Source: Mansonella perstans (Eukaryota; Nematoda; Chromadorea; Rhabditida; Onchocercidae). Taken from it: DNA of 64,000 bases. The stretch is from NCBI GenBank assembly GCA_037074765.1, contig JBAMDO010000574.1, positions 186,001-250,000 on the forward strand. Direction: 5' to 3'. The translations under genes and the position numbers were made by a program. The notes beneath the pieces are model-generated. The model saw only the letters and a list, made by a program, of their open reading frames with translations, was not told the origin of the DNA and did not search any database. This document shows, one piece after another, positions 10,701-23,774 of this stretch (position 1 is the stretch's first letter; each line of letters starts with the position of its first letter).

Positions 10701-12435
10701 TCATTTACGATTGCTACGACTTGCCGGTTGTTCTTATGCAGACGACTGGATGATGTCGCGAATTGGCGCATTATTCCCACAATCACTTGAAATGCTCGAT
10801 CTCAGTGATTGTAATCGAATTACAGCCAAAGGTTTGGCTGGTCTACGATCGCTTAAGAAATTGCGTTATCTTCGATTGGAAGGGATGGATCATGTCAAGG
10901 TTCAGGGAAGATGACAGTATACTGTCATTTACTTTTTTTATTCCCCTTTTACAAGAAAATGAGATAATCGAATGATAATGAATGAGAGAATTTTTCGTAC
11001 TTGGAAGATGGTCACAGAACTGTATTCCTTGAATAATGAATATTCAGTAAAGAATTACTATTTTTAGGAATATTTTTCAAATGCTGAAAAAAAATCGCTG
11101 TGAAATACAATTACTTCATTTTAATGGATACTTTAGGACATTGCAAAAGTGGCTTTATTATTGGAAGAATCGATTCCGAATTTGAGAGTATTTGGGATCA
11201 GTTATGAAAATGCCATGCAATCAGTGCAAAGGGAAATGGAGCTTCTAGCAAACGAAAGGGTCGTCACTGATGCGAAAGGTTATATATCCAAGCTACTATA
11301 ATGCAAGAACTAAGCGTAATCTATAGTTGATTTGGAGAAACAAGCTAGAAAGGAGAGAATTTGGAAGCTTTAAACTTGAGATTGTGAGTCATATGTTCAA
11401 AATTAAATATTTATGCAAATACTCTAATTGAAGTGTATCATTTCATCTTTTATTATCAAAGTTTAAAAAAAAAAATCAAAAATGTGAATAAATTATGAAG
11501 CTTCCAATACTAATCTATTTCATCTGAAGAAATGTTTTTCTTATTTCTTACAGGCAATGCATATGTTGAAGATGATAACGGACGATTATTTTATGTTGCA
11601 GGCCGAGTAAATGAACGACCTGTTGTTACGGATGATGATAAACCGTTGATGACAAGGTCCTGCTTTTTAATTTTAAGTTATAACTTTAAGTTTATGTTTT
11701 TTTGCATAGCCATTCTAGGGTATGTGATTTCGCGGAAGAATGAAATAGTAATTTTAAAGCAGTTTTTAAATCCTTCATTTACTATTTTATAGGATGTACT
11801 ATACGAAATAATGAACAGTTTTGTTAATTATCAGGACTGGAGAACTTTTTTGTTTTGTTTTATATTTATTTTGCTAAAAAAAATTTCGTCATGTAACGTT
11901 CGATACGTATTTTTGTAGTACAATTCGACGTGAACTTCCGGAAATAGAAATTACTGAATTCGAACGACTGGACGAACTTTCGGGTGGCAAATTACGACAT
12001 TTATTAGTTGGTTCACCTAGTGGTTATTCGTGGACGCAGGAGGTAGTGCAGAGATAATTTTCCTTTCATATTAATTGTAAGGTGGGAGCATATTATTCGA
12101 AAGACAAAAGATCAAGCGAGACATAAAGTTGTTGGAAAAATTTTTAACAGTAAATTTAATTTAATTAGTTCAGCATAGTAAGATTTGATTTAGATATGAA
12201 TAATAAAATTAATCAATTTTACGGCGTTTTTTTGAAGGTGGAAGCAATTCTGAGTTTTGAAGAAAAATGGAAAAAAAAACGTGGTATTCCGGTAGATCAA
12301 AAACTTTTGCCGAGGTCAAAGGGCGTGCTTCAGTTGAAAGATTCAATGAAATCAACCGACAATTCATTGCCTGATAAGCAGGAGAAATATATATTAATCG
12401 AAGATAAGATGATAGAGAAGAAAGTTAGTGTGTGA
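7776..12435 (+). CDS. DMAC2 / ATP synthase subunit s-like mitochondrial protein with leucine-rich repeats
   Basis: Eight exons: 7776-7977, 8466-8613, 10193-10398, 10676-10899, 11137-11278, 11554-11656, 11919-12042 and 12238-12435, giving 448 residues. The middle resembles human DMAC2 (ATP5SL, complex I distal membrane arm assembly) and its paralogue DMAC2L (ATP5S): a LGPDLAAAHFLVHRGAAVKF block in exon 3, then an IDASD motif and leucine-rich repeat units (LRLLRLAGC, LEMLDLSDC, LRYLRLEGM) in exons 3-4. The N-terminus is basic and fits a mitochondrial targeting signal. About 185 residues after the repeats (exons 5-8) match nothing I recognise; human DMAC2 is about 257 residues. Start: TTTGTAG ends one base before the ATG, a likely trans-splice site. 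The exon 6 donor (GTCCTG) and exon 8 acceptor (TTTGAAG) are weak. Intron 2 contains an antisense gene. Confidence 0.83.
9050..9727 (-). CDS. Small secreted cysteine-rich protein, ET-module (three-finger-like) type, nested in an intron
   Basis: Two exons on the minus strand: 9727-9518 and 9331-9050, giving 163 residues. The first 25 or so residues form a signal peptide (hydrophobic LKILFIVLLAFLPIFHAV). The mature part has ten cysteines ordered C, C, C, C, C, C, CCC, C and ends with CCCNEDWCN, the CC..D.CN finish typical of nematode ET-module and Ly6/activin-receptor-like domains. About 45 acidic residues follow the last cysteine. The function of ET-module proteins is unknown; they are usually secreted. 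The gene lies wholly inside intron 2 (8614-10192) of the DMAC2-like gene on the opposite strand. The exon 2 acceptor (TTAATGTAAG) is the weakest part of the model; phase 0 supports it. Confidence 0.72.
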
Positions 12436-13718
12436 ATTTTTTTTTATTTTTGTTTGCTTCTCTTTAGGATCCTTTGATGGTTGTAACGACTCGTTGAGCA
12501 GTGTCATTATGATGTTTGTAAAAACATAACAGTCTTTTTGAAAACATGACAGCATTAAAGCCATGAAAGTTTATACTGAACAGTTATTGCTACTTCTGGT
12601 CGTAGTTGACGTTTTATGTTGGATTTTATGTGATCACTGTAATTTAACTAAATATATTTGCTCGAAATAATCAAATTTTAATGTATTTAATGTTAATTCT
12701 TGAAATAGAACAGCCTATTTCAATGTAATATAGTTGTAATAGAAATAGAAAGTGTGCAAAAGGTTTGATGCGATAAAGTTTGATTGAATGAGCGCAACAT
12801 ACACATTTCAATCTTCAGCCATTTATTTTACCACATATTAACTTTTTTATTACAAGTATATAGATTCAATCCCAATAAATTTATTTGATTCAAACGTTCA
12901 ATAGTTCAAAAAGTTTTTAAATAGTTTTTTCATAGATGATAATATAGGAAAATTTTTAAGGGTTTTTTCACTTCCTCATCAAACCATGAAATGATAATAA
13001 CAAGCAATTAATTAATTTCATGCATAATACTACTTCCATCTTTCTTAAGACTATGTAAAATCGTTTTAGATTGAAAATCAATAAAGTATATTTTAATTCA
13101 GTATGACCTATTGCATCTTATTTTGATGATTAAATTAGTAACAATAATTGATTTGAATAACAAAAGAAAATACAACATTTGTATTGGAAACAAATAGGAA
13201 TGTTGGTTTAAAAATTAGCCAGTTCTACGGTATGAAATTTGCAAGTCAAAATTCAACGTTCTAGAAAATTTGGAGGTGAAGATGATTTGTATGTAGTAAA
13301 AATTAACTTGATTTTTGATAAATCAGGATGGAGAATCGGACAGATATGTTGATTCATAGATTGGCAATTGGGAAATTTTGTTGACGAAAAATTGATTTTC
13401 GGATTACTTTTCCATAATGCAAAATTAATCCCTCTTGGAAGTGTAAGGGCGAGTAATTTTGTTAATTCAATTTCATCTGATTAATTTTTACCTGCAGGAC
13501 AGATTTACGCATACATTTCCTCGGCTAATGTTTGTGGTGCAATAAACACAGCTGAACAAACATAGTTATAAATTACAAAAACGAAACAACATTATAGATT
13601 TAAACAGAAATATTACGAGTTATCGTTACATTAAATGATTTTTGAAATTTTATTTATTGAAATTATAAACTTCAATTGAATCTTCCTCTTGGTTTTTTTT
13701 TGTATAAATTATCAGTCA
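12436..13718. other. Convergent intergenic region
   Basis: Between the 3' ends of the DMAC2-like gene (+) and the astacin gene (-). No coding exon seen. TTTATT at about 13648-13657 reads as AATAAA on the minus strand, about 65 bases after the astacin stop, and probably serves that gene. Confidence 0.55.
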
Positions 13719-16700
13719 TTAACAAGCGCCGCAAGTTTTTGCACATAAATTCACTTTTTCATCACACTCGTCGAAAAAAAGCACTAGCTTACATATTATA
13801 TAACTTCCTCGATCTTCACATTTTTTTCTTGATTCCTTCGGTGTTTTATTATTTCTGCTGTTTTTATTGTTGTAGTCGATGATAATCTTGTTGTTGTTAT
13901 TCTTGTTCTTGTTACTGTTGTTACCAGCGCTCTTATCCCAGCAAAGACCGCAAGAGAGAGGACAAATATTTCTCATCGAATAATGCGAGAAAAAATCATT
14001 ACAATCAGTAATTCGCACCAGTATTGGACATGAATAGTCGAGATCACGGCAATCAGTTGCTGAAAATTTGAAAATAATTTTTTTATAACTGAATCAAAAT
14101 GTTGTATTAATTATGCACAAATTTTGATTTTCGGCAATTTAAATTTCCATTATCTAACTTACTTGTACTTTCAACAATGTCCGTTGATGTTCTAGTAGAC
14201 ATAGTAGTAACAGTATTAGGAGTAGTACTGGCTACATGTCGTACTTTTGCATTAGCAGATAGCTCTGACGGCAAGCCTAACGTTATGGATTTTATTCCAG
14301 GCATGATTGTTGTTGTTGTTGTTGTTCTTGTTCTTGTTGCTGTTGTTGCTGTTATAGTTTTGTTTCTTAGTTGATTAGAACAGGTACCACATGATTTTGG
14401 GCATAATTCATAAGCAATTTTTCTGCTATTTAAGCAATAATCGAAAATTGATAATGACCAAATGACGCAACGCCAACTTTTATCATTGCAGTCAGCAATA
14501 GGCTGAAAATAAGCACATTAATAAGAAATGATGGAAAGATGAAAGAAAACAGAAAAATAATAAAGATGGAGTCAGTGATTTGTCAGATTGATGGCAGGAA
14601 TGAAATTAATTAATATTTATTTCAGCTATTGCATTGTCTGTTCATTTGCTCATGTCAGTTTATATCTGCACTAACTGAAATCTTTTATACACAAAAAAAA
14701 AATTCAAAATTACACAAATTGAAAATGTTGGAATAATTCTTCAAAAATTTTGTTTTATTTAATATTTCGTTAGTAATTAATGATGAAAAGGAATATTTGA
14801 AAAAAAAAAACGTAATGAATGGCTTAAATCATTATTTTAAAAAGAAAGGAAGAAATCAATAATTAAGGTAGTTTAAAAAATATTATTACGAATAAATGCA
14901 GCGAGCACCACCACAACAACGACAACGACAACAACAACAACAAAAATTATTACGAATAAATGTAGTATTATTACGAATAAAATTAGCGAGCACTACCACA
15001 ACAACGACAACGACAACAACAACAACAAAAATTATTACGAATAAATGTAGTATTATTACGAATAAAATTAGCGAGTACTACCACAACAACAACAACAACA
15101 ACAACTGCAATAAAACAATAAACAAAAGTAAGGAAACAACACAACACATTGAGCATTACGGTGTATTAGGCAGAATGGAATAATTTTTTACCATATACTG
15201 TTTTGTAGGCTAAACTAAACATAGCTAATTGTTACTAGTAAAGATTTGATGGATGTTCGTTTCATTGTTTACAAATATACCTTTGTTTACGCTTATTTTC
15301 CTATTCATTCATCTATGCATTTAATTTTAATTCATTGCTTGTTGACATAATTTATGATGCTTATCAAATTATTACGCCATTCAGTAAATTTCTGCTTAAT
15401 CGATGCTTTTTGGAAAATTCTAACTTTGAGCGACACTACTGGTCTCGTAACTTCAGTGTTATCTTCAATCGAACTTTCATCGGTAATTTTAGGGCCTAAT
15501 TTCTCTGGACAAGAATATAACTTATTGATTTTTCGTATATCGATTTCTGATAATGATTTACGTTGTCCCATTTTATCTGCACCAGGCTAAAAAATTAAAA
15601 AAATAAGTTCTATAAAATAATTTAGTAAAAATAATGATAAATTGATGCCATAATTTTTAACTGTTAATCGACGATTTGGTTCTTTACAACATTGCTAATA
15701 ACACTCAAATTTCAAATTTTAAATTACAGCAGTTTTTGTTTATTCTAATTAGGAATTTTTATTGCATATTTCAACACTTACAATGCACTATATTTAAAAA
15801 AAGTTATTAAAATATTTATTCAATTCTTTAAAAAAAAAAAGTTATTAAAATGTTTTAAAAGTCTGCTCTTTACTTTAATTAATGAAAAAATAAGAACCTT
15901 GAGAGCAATAATTGTTCTACGTCCATTACCACTAAATGCATATGGACCATAATGCATGATTGATGAATAATCATAAGGCTCATCGAGCAGGTCAATATGC
16001 CGCATACTATGCTTGTCAAATTGGTCTTCCGCACCGCGCATCACATTTTCCCACACAATTTCAATATAATTGTCACGATCAGGCCTTAAAATTGGAAATC
16101 AACAAAATTCTTTTTCGTTTTTTATTTCATTTCATCCCAATCAATCCATATTACTTTCTGTACTCTTGCGGTACCTTATTTAGCGTCAAATTATATAATC
16201 ATTTTATCTTTTGTTTTTAGAATAAATTAAAATGCTTTTTTTCAATTTCTGTCGATGTTTTGTAAATTAACTAGAGCTTTAAACTGTCTTAAAAAAAAGT
16301 TCAATTTCAATACTAAAAAGAAATTTATTCGAATTTCATATTATTTCAGAAAGAAGTCAATTGAAACTTAAGTCAATTCGAATTTTTATTGTAAGAAAGA
16401 AATCAGTTCTTTTCTTCGTAGAGCAACAACTGGTTTCTTTCAAAGCAAATTGTTAATTAATTATTTAATATTTATTTGATTGCTTTAAATTTTCTCGAAC
16501 TATGACATCATTTTGTCTCAGCTGTTCCTTTCTAACAAATTAAAGGAAAAATTGCGTATTTGTTGTTTTGTTTCGTTTTTTCTAACTTTATTTTCTTTTT
16601 TCTATTTTTTGCTTTCATTCGGGGAAAATTTTGCACTGTTAATCAGAAAGAAAGACCGAGTCGCATTCAATGAACAATCTGATCATTCATTGAAGGACTT

Positions 16701-18031
16701 TTTGGCCCTCAAATCTCGGTGTTAACATTATAACTCGATCTAAATGTCTGAAAGTAACTGTAATTAAGTAAAAACTATCTATTAGTCGTAGATTTTCACT
16801 GCAAATTATATAGTTAACTTTAAGGATTTATTATTTTGCAATTTCCTATTTTCCAACAAGTTATGTAAGGTCGTTATTTATTCTAGTTTATTATTATTGT
16901 TATTAAGTATCAATGTCATACCTGGATTGTTCATGGAAAAAGCCAATAGCATGCATTAGTTCATGAATTATGGTACCGGATTGAATGCAATCCGCTTCCA
17001 GTGAAAGAGGTTGGCTTCCACCAGCACGACCAACTAATGAATAGCAACCATCATGTGGCATAATGTAGAGATAATCATCATGTTGAATACGATCACGTGG
17101 AACAAATCGAACGCAGCTTACGTCGTGGAATTTTTGCATAGCTTTTGCGATTACTGAACGTGAATATGGCCCATAACGTGAGCTGATTGCATATGGCACT
17201 TCACTGTTTGGCCATCGTCTAAAATAATACTAATTTAAACGTTAAGTTAAAAAAAAAACACATATATATACATGATTAGAATGGAATGGAATAATTTTTT
17301 TTGATATAAAAATTGAAATCAATAATTTTTGAATATTAATCAAATAAAAATTTCCAAAACATAATATTTGATGAATGACGAAAATTTCATTTTTATTATT
17401 AAAACATACGAATTAAATGAAATCGTTTTCAGCAGTTATCTCATTTGTTGTAAAGTTTAATACTACCTGTAAAATTGTCTTACAGCACTTCGTTCCAAAC
17501 GACTATTACGATCAATAAATCCTTTGAAATTTCGTAAAGCAATATCACCTTCAGTCATATTACCCATCGTTGGATCAGATTTTATTTGAATACCTAACAG
17601 CGTAAGGTCAATTTCTTCTTCGGGCGCTCTTGCAAAATCATCATCTGTTAGTATGGTTTCTTCATCGATTCTACTTTCATTTATTATCTAAAAATAAAGG
17701 AAAAAAGAAAACTTTTTCGAATGTAACGAAATATTTTTGAAAATTATTGTAATTCTGAAAAAAAAAAATCAAAAATAATATTTAAATTAATTTTGAAACT
17801 TTAATATCGTATCCATCTTAAATTTTATTGGAATTAAAATTTAATAATGTAATTTAATATTTTAATCTCTTAAGTAATAAATCTGAAAGATTAAGCTTCA
17901 TAATAAGATTATGTGAGCTAATAAAATTTGAAATATCTTACATCTTCAAGTTTTATAGCTGCTGCTAAATTTAACAATAAACCAAATTGAAGTATTAGGA
18001 GAATATACACAGATTTTGGAAATATTGCCAT
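13719..18031 (-). CDS. Secreted astacin zinc metalloprotease (NAS type) with three C-terminal ShK domains
   Basis: Seven exons: 18031-17942, 17687-17467, 17218-16922, 16084-15898, 15586-~15425, 14502-14163 and 14059-13719, about 545 residues. Order: signal peptide (1-25); acidic propeptide with an EGDI motif whose Asp78 fits the astacin aspartate switch; catalytic domain from about 105 with zinc motif HELMHAIGFFHEQSR (189-203) and Met-turn SIMHYG (244-249); then three six-cysteine ShK domains starting near ADCNDKSW, DCRDLDY and CEDRGS. A Thr/Arg-rich linker follows the first ShK domain and an Asn-rich linker the second; both are encoded by triplet repeats. NAS proteases with ShK tails act extracellularly, for example in cuticle or gut. 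The donor of exon 5 (CTCAAA then GTTAGA) is weak; upstream phase-0 alternatives exist. All other junctions keep phase. Confidence 0.93.
14884..15110. repeat. 85-bp tandem repeat in astacin intron 5, about 2.5 units
   Basis: The phrase GCGAG followed by CACCACC or its variants recurs at 14901, 14986 and 15071, exactly 85 bases apart. Each unit contains a (CAA/CGA)n tract and TTATTACGAATAAA phrases. The last unit is truncated after an expanded CAA tract. Confidence 0.9.
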
Positions 18032-21000
18032 GCTATGAACTGCTGAAATTAACAGACTTATAATAATTGTAATAAGCAGCAGTTCATCAAAGGTTCAAAC
18101 ATTTTTATTATTATTCCAGCGATATTCACCATGTCTTTTATCAGATGCTCAGTTAAACACCTATCGAGGTGTCGAAACAATGTCGTGGAAAATTTCAATT
18201 ATTTTAGTAAATATTATTAGTGTATGGATCATATGTGCATAGCTATTTATGGATATATGTAAACTAACGAATCTGTTCTACATAATATGCTTATTGAAAA
18301 TTATTTTTTTCCTTTTCTTTTCGCTTGCTTTTGAAATTGAATCCTAAGCATACCCCTAATTATCAGAATAATTTGCAAGAAGTTAGCGATTATGTTCGAA
18401 AGGTTCCGATTAGTCTCTGGCCATAGCTAATTAATCCTTCGAAGTGAAACGATTATTGCTAATTGGTGATACTTAATACAGTTGAAATTAATGATAATTT
18501 ACCCTTATTATCAATAGTTATTTCATTTTTCAATCTTTCCTTTCTGTTATTTTCTTATAACTTAAAATTAGAAATAACAAAGTGAAAGCAAAAAGTGAAA
18601 GCGAAAATGAATATTTTAAATGCCAGTCATTTTCGCATTAAAATAAAACGAAAAATAAATTCAATAAATTCAAAATGGTAAAAAAAATCATAAAAATGTG
18701 AACAAACTTAATGCATATCGGTAGCCTACCATATGCATTAGATAAATAAAAATTTATAACGAAAAAGAAAAAGTAATGAAATTGGAATGAAAAAAATGAA
18801 ATGACAGAAAAAATCCAACAGTTCCATAAAATTTTTTTTAGAAAATGAAAGATCCAGACGGACCTTTCATTTTTCTACTTTTTGTTCCTTCCAATATTTG
18901 AAATTGAACTTCCTCAATTAATACTGATAAAATGGTTGGATTTATCAAGTAATGAGCAGGGAATTGTACTTTTAATACTTCCCTTTCACAATTTGTTTCC
19001 AACCATAAAAACACTTTTGCATGGCTTTCAGCAATTTCTTTTATTTTTTAAAAAAATTGAAAAAGCCATTTTGGAGGGCATTTCCTGTTGCAGAAACTGT
19101 TCAGAGCAATTGCAAAATTTTTCAATAATATAAATTTAACAAAAAACTGGAATAAAAGTTGAGAAAACCAAACGTTCCATTGATATAGTCACATGCAAGG
19201 TTCTAAGTATTTCAATATAAAATTGATCAAGCCACCGCATTGACTGTTCTGTTTGAATGAAATGATAATTAAGTTACTGATAATTTCAAAATAGCAATAG
19301 TAATGCTAATGATGATTAAATACATGATCTTGGATAGAAAATATGGCACGATCGATAGTGCTTTTTGATTCTGGTGCTGTGCGACTAATTAATTCCTTCT
19401 AACAAATATTTATATTTGTCAAGGTCAGTAGTTTCAATTTCTGGCATTTCAATATTATAATATTTCAAAACAGTGCAGACGTGTCAGAATCTTTCTATTA
19501 ATTTTTTCTTTTTACTCAAAATAATTTGATTTGAGGAAAGAAAACGACAGCGACTACTTATTCACTTTGACAAATGTAAACTTTAAAAAAAGGAAGCGAC
19601 GAAGAATGAAATTTTACTTTCCAAATCATTAAATCCTCATGCATGTGCAAATGTTTGAAAAAAAGGTTGCAGTGTTTTATGGATTTATGGAAATTCACAA
19701 GCTTTTCACTGTTCGCAATTCTCAAATTGTCTCAAAATTTCATTTTGATATTTTTCCTTAAAATTAAATGAATGCATACATTTACTTCTGGAATACCGGA
19801 CTTGAATAGCTATTTCGCGTGTGACAATGTCAACTTCTCTTTCGCGGTAAATCCTTCAATCTTGCTCCCTTCAATACATTTGCATATTGTTTTCTTGATA
19901 TTGAAATAATTATCATATTTAGCTTCAGAAATGTATTTCATATTTCACAAGTCATTTTAAATTGAATATCATACTGTCGAAATAATAAAAGTAATATTTG
20001 CCAACTTTTTGACAAATTTTCATCAGACGTTCTAAATTCCGAGATTTCTTTGTAATTTTCCAGAATAATATGAACTATTTTTGCTTAAGCAACCTAAAAT
20101 TAGTCATACTGATGGTTTGTTAACAGATAAATTTATTTAATGAGAAGAATATCTGCTTCTTTAGATTTATAAATTTTTCATTTACGACTCTTCCAAAAAG
20201 ATAAATTTGAATTTTATTAACTTAAAAGTATTACAAATGGTTAAGCAACAAAGCAAGCATGCAATATTTTGAAAAAAAATGAATAAGTAAAAGAACAAAA
20301 AATGTATAAATCATTTTTAATGAATGTATTTTAAAATAGCGGAAGAAAGAGAAAGAGAAAGAGGAGATTTTTATAATCCAACAAAATAATAGCACCTTTC
20401 TCTCAATGTTAGAACTGGTTAAATGTTAGATGCATCACTTTTCTTAGCTATTTTAGAAAAATTTTTTAAAAATTGAATTAAATAATAAAAAAGGAAAATG
20501 AAAGTTTTGGAAATGTTATAAATCAAAAGAATTTTGCAATGAGTGTTTTCTAAACAAAATTTGATTTGAATGAGATTTTTGAAACATAAATTGAATTTGA
20601 TTCAGTAGAAAGGAATTTTTATCAATCTTAAATTTGATTTTAACAAATTTTTCTTAAGCTACTTTAATAAAACAATTTTTGCTGCAACACTACCAAAAGA
20701 AATAATATACCCCCCAAATTATCCCACAAGCAAATATGTTCGTAATAATGTTATTATATGGACAACGTAAGATTACTGATTAATTAAATTTTTTTTATGA
20801 TTAAATAAAAAAGAAGACAGTAAATTGAATTTAAATGACAGGTAACAATGAATTTGGAATGAATATTGGAAACGATTGTATTTTTTTCTAAATCGAAAAA
20901 GCGATAAACTTTTGTTCAAATATTTCAATCCTTCCTATTATATTCCTCTATCTTCATTTTTCCTTTAAAGTTTTTGGTTTTAAAGAAACCTAGCAAAAAG

Positions 21001-22397
21001 CAAAAAAAAAATTGTTTGAAAAACTTCCAATTTTGTCTATTCTAATCTTGTTCGTTGTCTATTAATTACGCTTTTGAAAGTGATAGTACTGCTTGAAGAC
21101 AACAATGTTGATTAAATGCAAATGTATAGTGGAAAAGTTCGTTGGTCATTCTGACCAAAAATTTCTCAATTTTTTCAATTTATGGAATTAATTTGATCAA
21201 CAAAAAGAATTATAGCAAATATTTTACAGCAAGCAAGAAATAAACATAAAAGCCGATGCAGTTTTTGTTTTAAACAATGCAACTTTGTTTCGTTTGATGA
21301 ATAAAATCAAATTTTTTTTTCCATCTTTGTTTTCTTCAAATTTATGATAATACATATTTTTTTTAAAAAAAAAGAAGCATTTATAATTGTTATTAATGCA
21401 AATAAGAATTTATGATGCTAGCAACGTTTTATAAAATAACGCCGACAAACACTTCAAATACATTTTTAGATATATTTCCTATAGTATGAAAAAGCAAAAA
21501 TCTCAATACTAATTGAAATGTGCTAATTGAATCATTTTTGAGTTACAAAGAACAGATCAGAATTGTCACACCTGCTAATTGAACTATTTCTTATGTTAAA
21601 AACTGATTAATGAGCAGAAAATAAAACGGAAGCAAAAAAATTGGTTGAAATCATCATCATTCAATTCAATTCAATGCAACTGGGTTCACCATCATAAGTG
21701 ATGACTCATCCGACCATTTATATTTTCGTGAACCATTTGTTTCTTTTTTTCACAACTTATCGATATAAACTGCATTTGGTTTTTCTTTTTTTTTTTTTTT
21801 TCCTTTTCTTCTTTTTATTTCTTTATTTATTGCTTTATTTACTTATTTACTGCTTTATTTGACCACCTTTTCACTTATTTGTTCAACTTATTCTTTTCTT
21901 ATTGTATGTACAATAATGAAAATACGTTTCTGTAAATTACATTTCAATACAATACATTTTAATTGCTCTTTCCAGTTAGTCCAAAGAGACAAAGAGAAAG
22001 AAAAAAAATGAAAAATTAAAATTGTTGGTTAGTAACTGCTCAATTATATTTTCATGAACAGGAAATTTATACATAAATATTTTTGCTATTACTTGTTGGG
22101 AATATTTTGATAAACAATATAATTTATGGTAAGATTTTAAAATATCATAATTATTATAATTATTGTGACGATTGTTAATAATAATAATTATAAATGATAG
22201 TGGTAATAATAACAACAATAACAATAACAATACTAGTAATAATAACAATAGTAATATGGTGTCAACAAAAGCATTCAAAATTTGACAGGAAAAAAATGGA
22301 ATAAATTCATTTGCTTGCTTTGATTTTTATTTCTATAAAAATTCAGTTTTATCTGTATAAACTTGTTGCAATACTTTTATTAATGAAACAAATTTAT

Positions 22398-22422
22398 AAA
22401 AAAAAAAAAAAAAAAAAAAAAA
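22398..22422. repeat. Poly(A) tract
   Basis: An uninterrupted run of about 25 A. No retroposon body is evident on its 5' side. Confidence 0.9.
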
Positions 22423-23392
22423 GGAAGGAGATAATGTGATGATACAGTTAAACGAAAGGAAAATCGCAACTTCCTTGAGAAAACGTAATACAAATTGATG
22501 TAAACAAATGAGGTAATGCATATTTTGATTCAATATTTACTCATTTTTGTTTGTTTGCCGGGAAATTTCGAATCTAAACATAAATGACTGAAAAAACGAT
22601 TGAAAACGGAGAGTGCGAGACTGTGATTGTTGTACGACAACTGAATAGTTTGCTACGAGGAATGGCAATGGTTGGTTATGCATTTTTTATCGGATAGGTA
22701 ACCCATCGCAGACTATTAATTGCTAACCAACGATTAACCGTCGACAAATTTACAATTTTCCTCAAAATATGAAATTAAAATATTTTAGAATATAATAAAC
22801 TCACATTTTTCCTTCCGTTTTCTTCTTGAGAAAACAGAAAGAAACATACACAACAATGTTGTTAATATGGTGATAATAACAAAGGTAATGAAATGTAATA
22901 ATAATAGTGAAATGATAGTAAATAATGGTGATAAAAAAATGATGTGATAATGATAGGTTAAACATATGATAAATAATCAATGGTCATAACAATAATTACA
23001 AGAAATCACGATAACGGTTCCAATGGCTATCATTATTAATGTTATGGAAATGATGATTATTTTATGATAATATTAATGAAATATGTGATAAAAAATTATG
23101 CCAGATATCGATTAAAACTATAATTTAAACTGATTGAATGATTGATAGCACAATGTTACAGACTATTTAGAAATTTAATAAATAGTCCTTTAAGAAAATA
23201 AAATATTCTATTAACCAATATTCTTTGAAAAAAAAATACACACAAATGCATTAATGTTTCAAAGAGAAAACTTGATGGTAATTGGATGCCATAAACTTTT
23301 CTTATCTTTTTCCGTTGGACAATAAGACTTATCAAAAAGAAAAACGAAAAATAGATAAACACATTGTGATGAAAATAAACGAAAAAAATTTT

Positions 23393-23413
23393 ATGTGTGT
23401 GTGTGTGTGTGTG
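23393..23413. repeat. (TG)n microsatellite
   Basis: About ten TG dinucleotides in a row. Confidence 0.95.
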
Positions 23414-23700
23414 ATCTGACAGTGATCAACATTTTCAAAGATAGTAGTATTAATAAAATGGCAATAACCCTCAATAATAATTACAATAATAACAACAACA
23501 ATGATGATAAGCGGTGACAAAAATAATGATAATAATGATAACAGTTATTCGTATTTCTGAACAGCAATAAATTATCACATCACTTTCTCTTTGTATTTTT
23601 AGAAAAACCAAACTTCCACTGTAAACATTTCGTGTTTTTTCTCATGTTATTTACAAAATTTGAGTCAGTGAAATAAAATTTGCATATTTCGGGACGAAAA

Positions 23701-23706
23701 TATAAA
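23701..23706 (+). promoter_or_regulatory. Possible TATA box of the acidic repeat gene
   Basis: TATAAAGGC lies 69 bases upstream of the ATG at 23775, in line with a short 5' UTR. Motif only. Confidence 0.3.
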
Positions 23707-23774
23707 GGCACAGCATTAAATATATTTGGTATTTTTTCGAAAATAGGCGATAGTTGAGACTTATTTTTTATGGC

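Larger units (their letters stand above)
18032..23774. other. 5.7-kb gene-free region
   Basis: Divergent intergenic region between the astacin gene (-) and the acidic repeat gene (+). Very A+T-rich with many homopolymers. No open frame has acceptable splice signals or family resemblance. The stretch 22190-23560 is rich in AAT/AAC/ATG trinucleotide-type low complexity. Promoters of both flanking genes must lie here, but I see no clear element apart from TATAAA at 23701. Confidence 0.6.
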
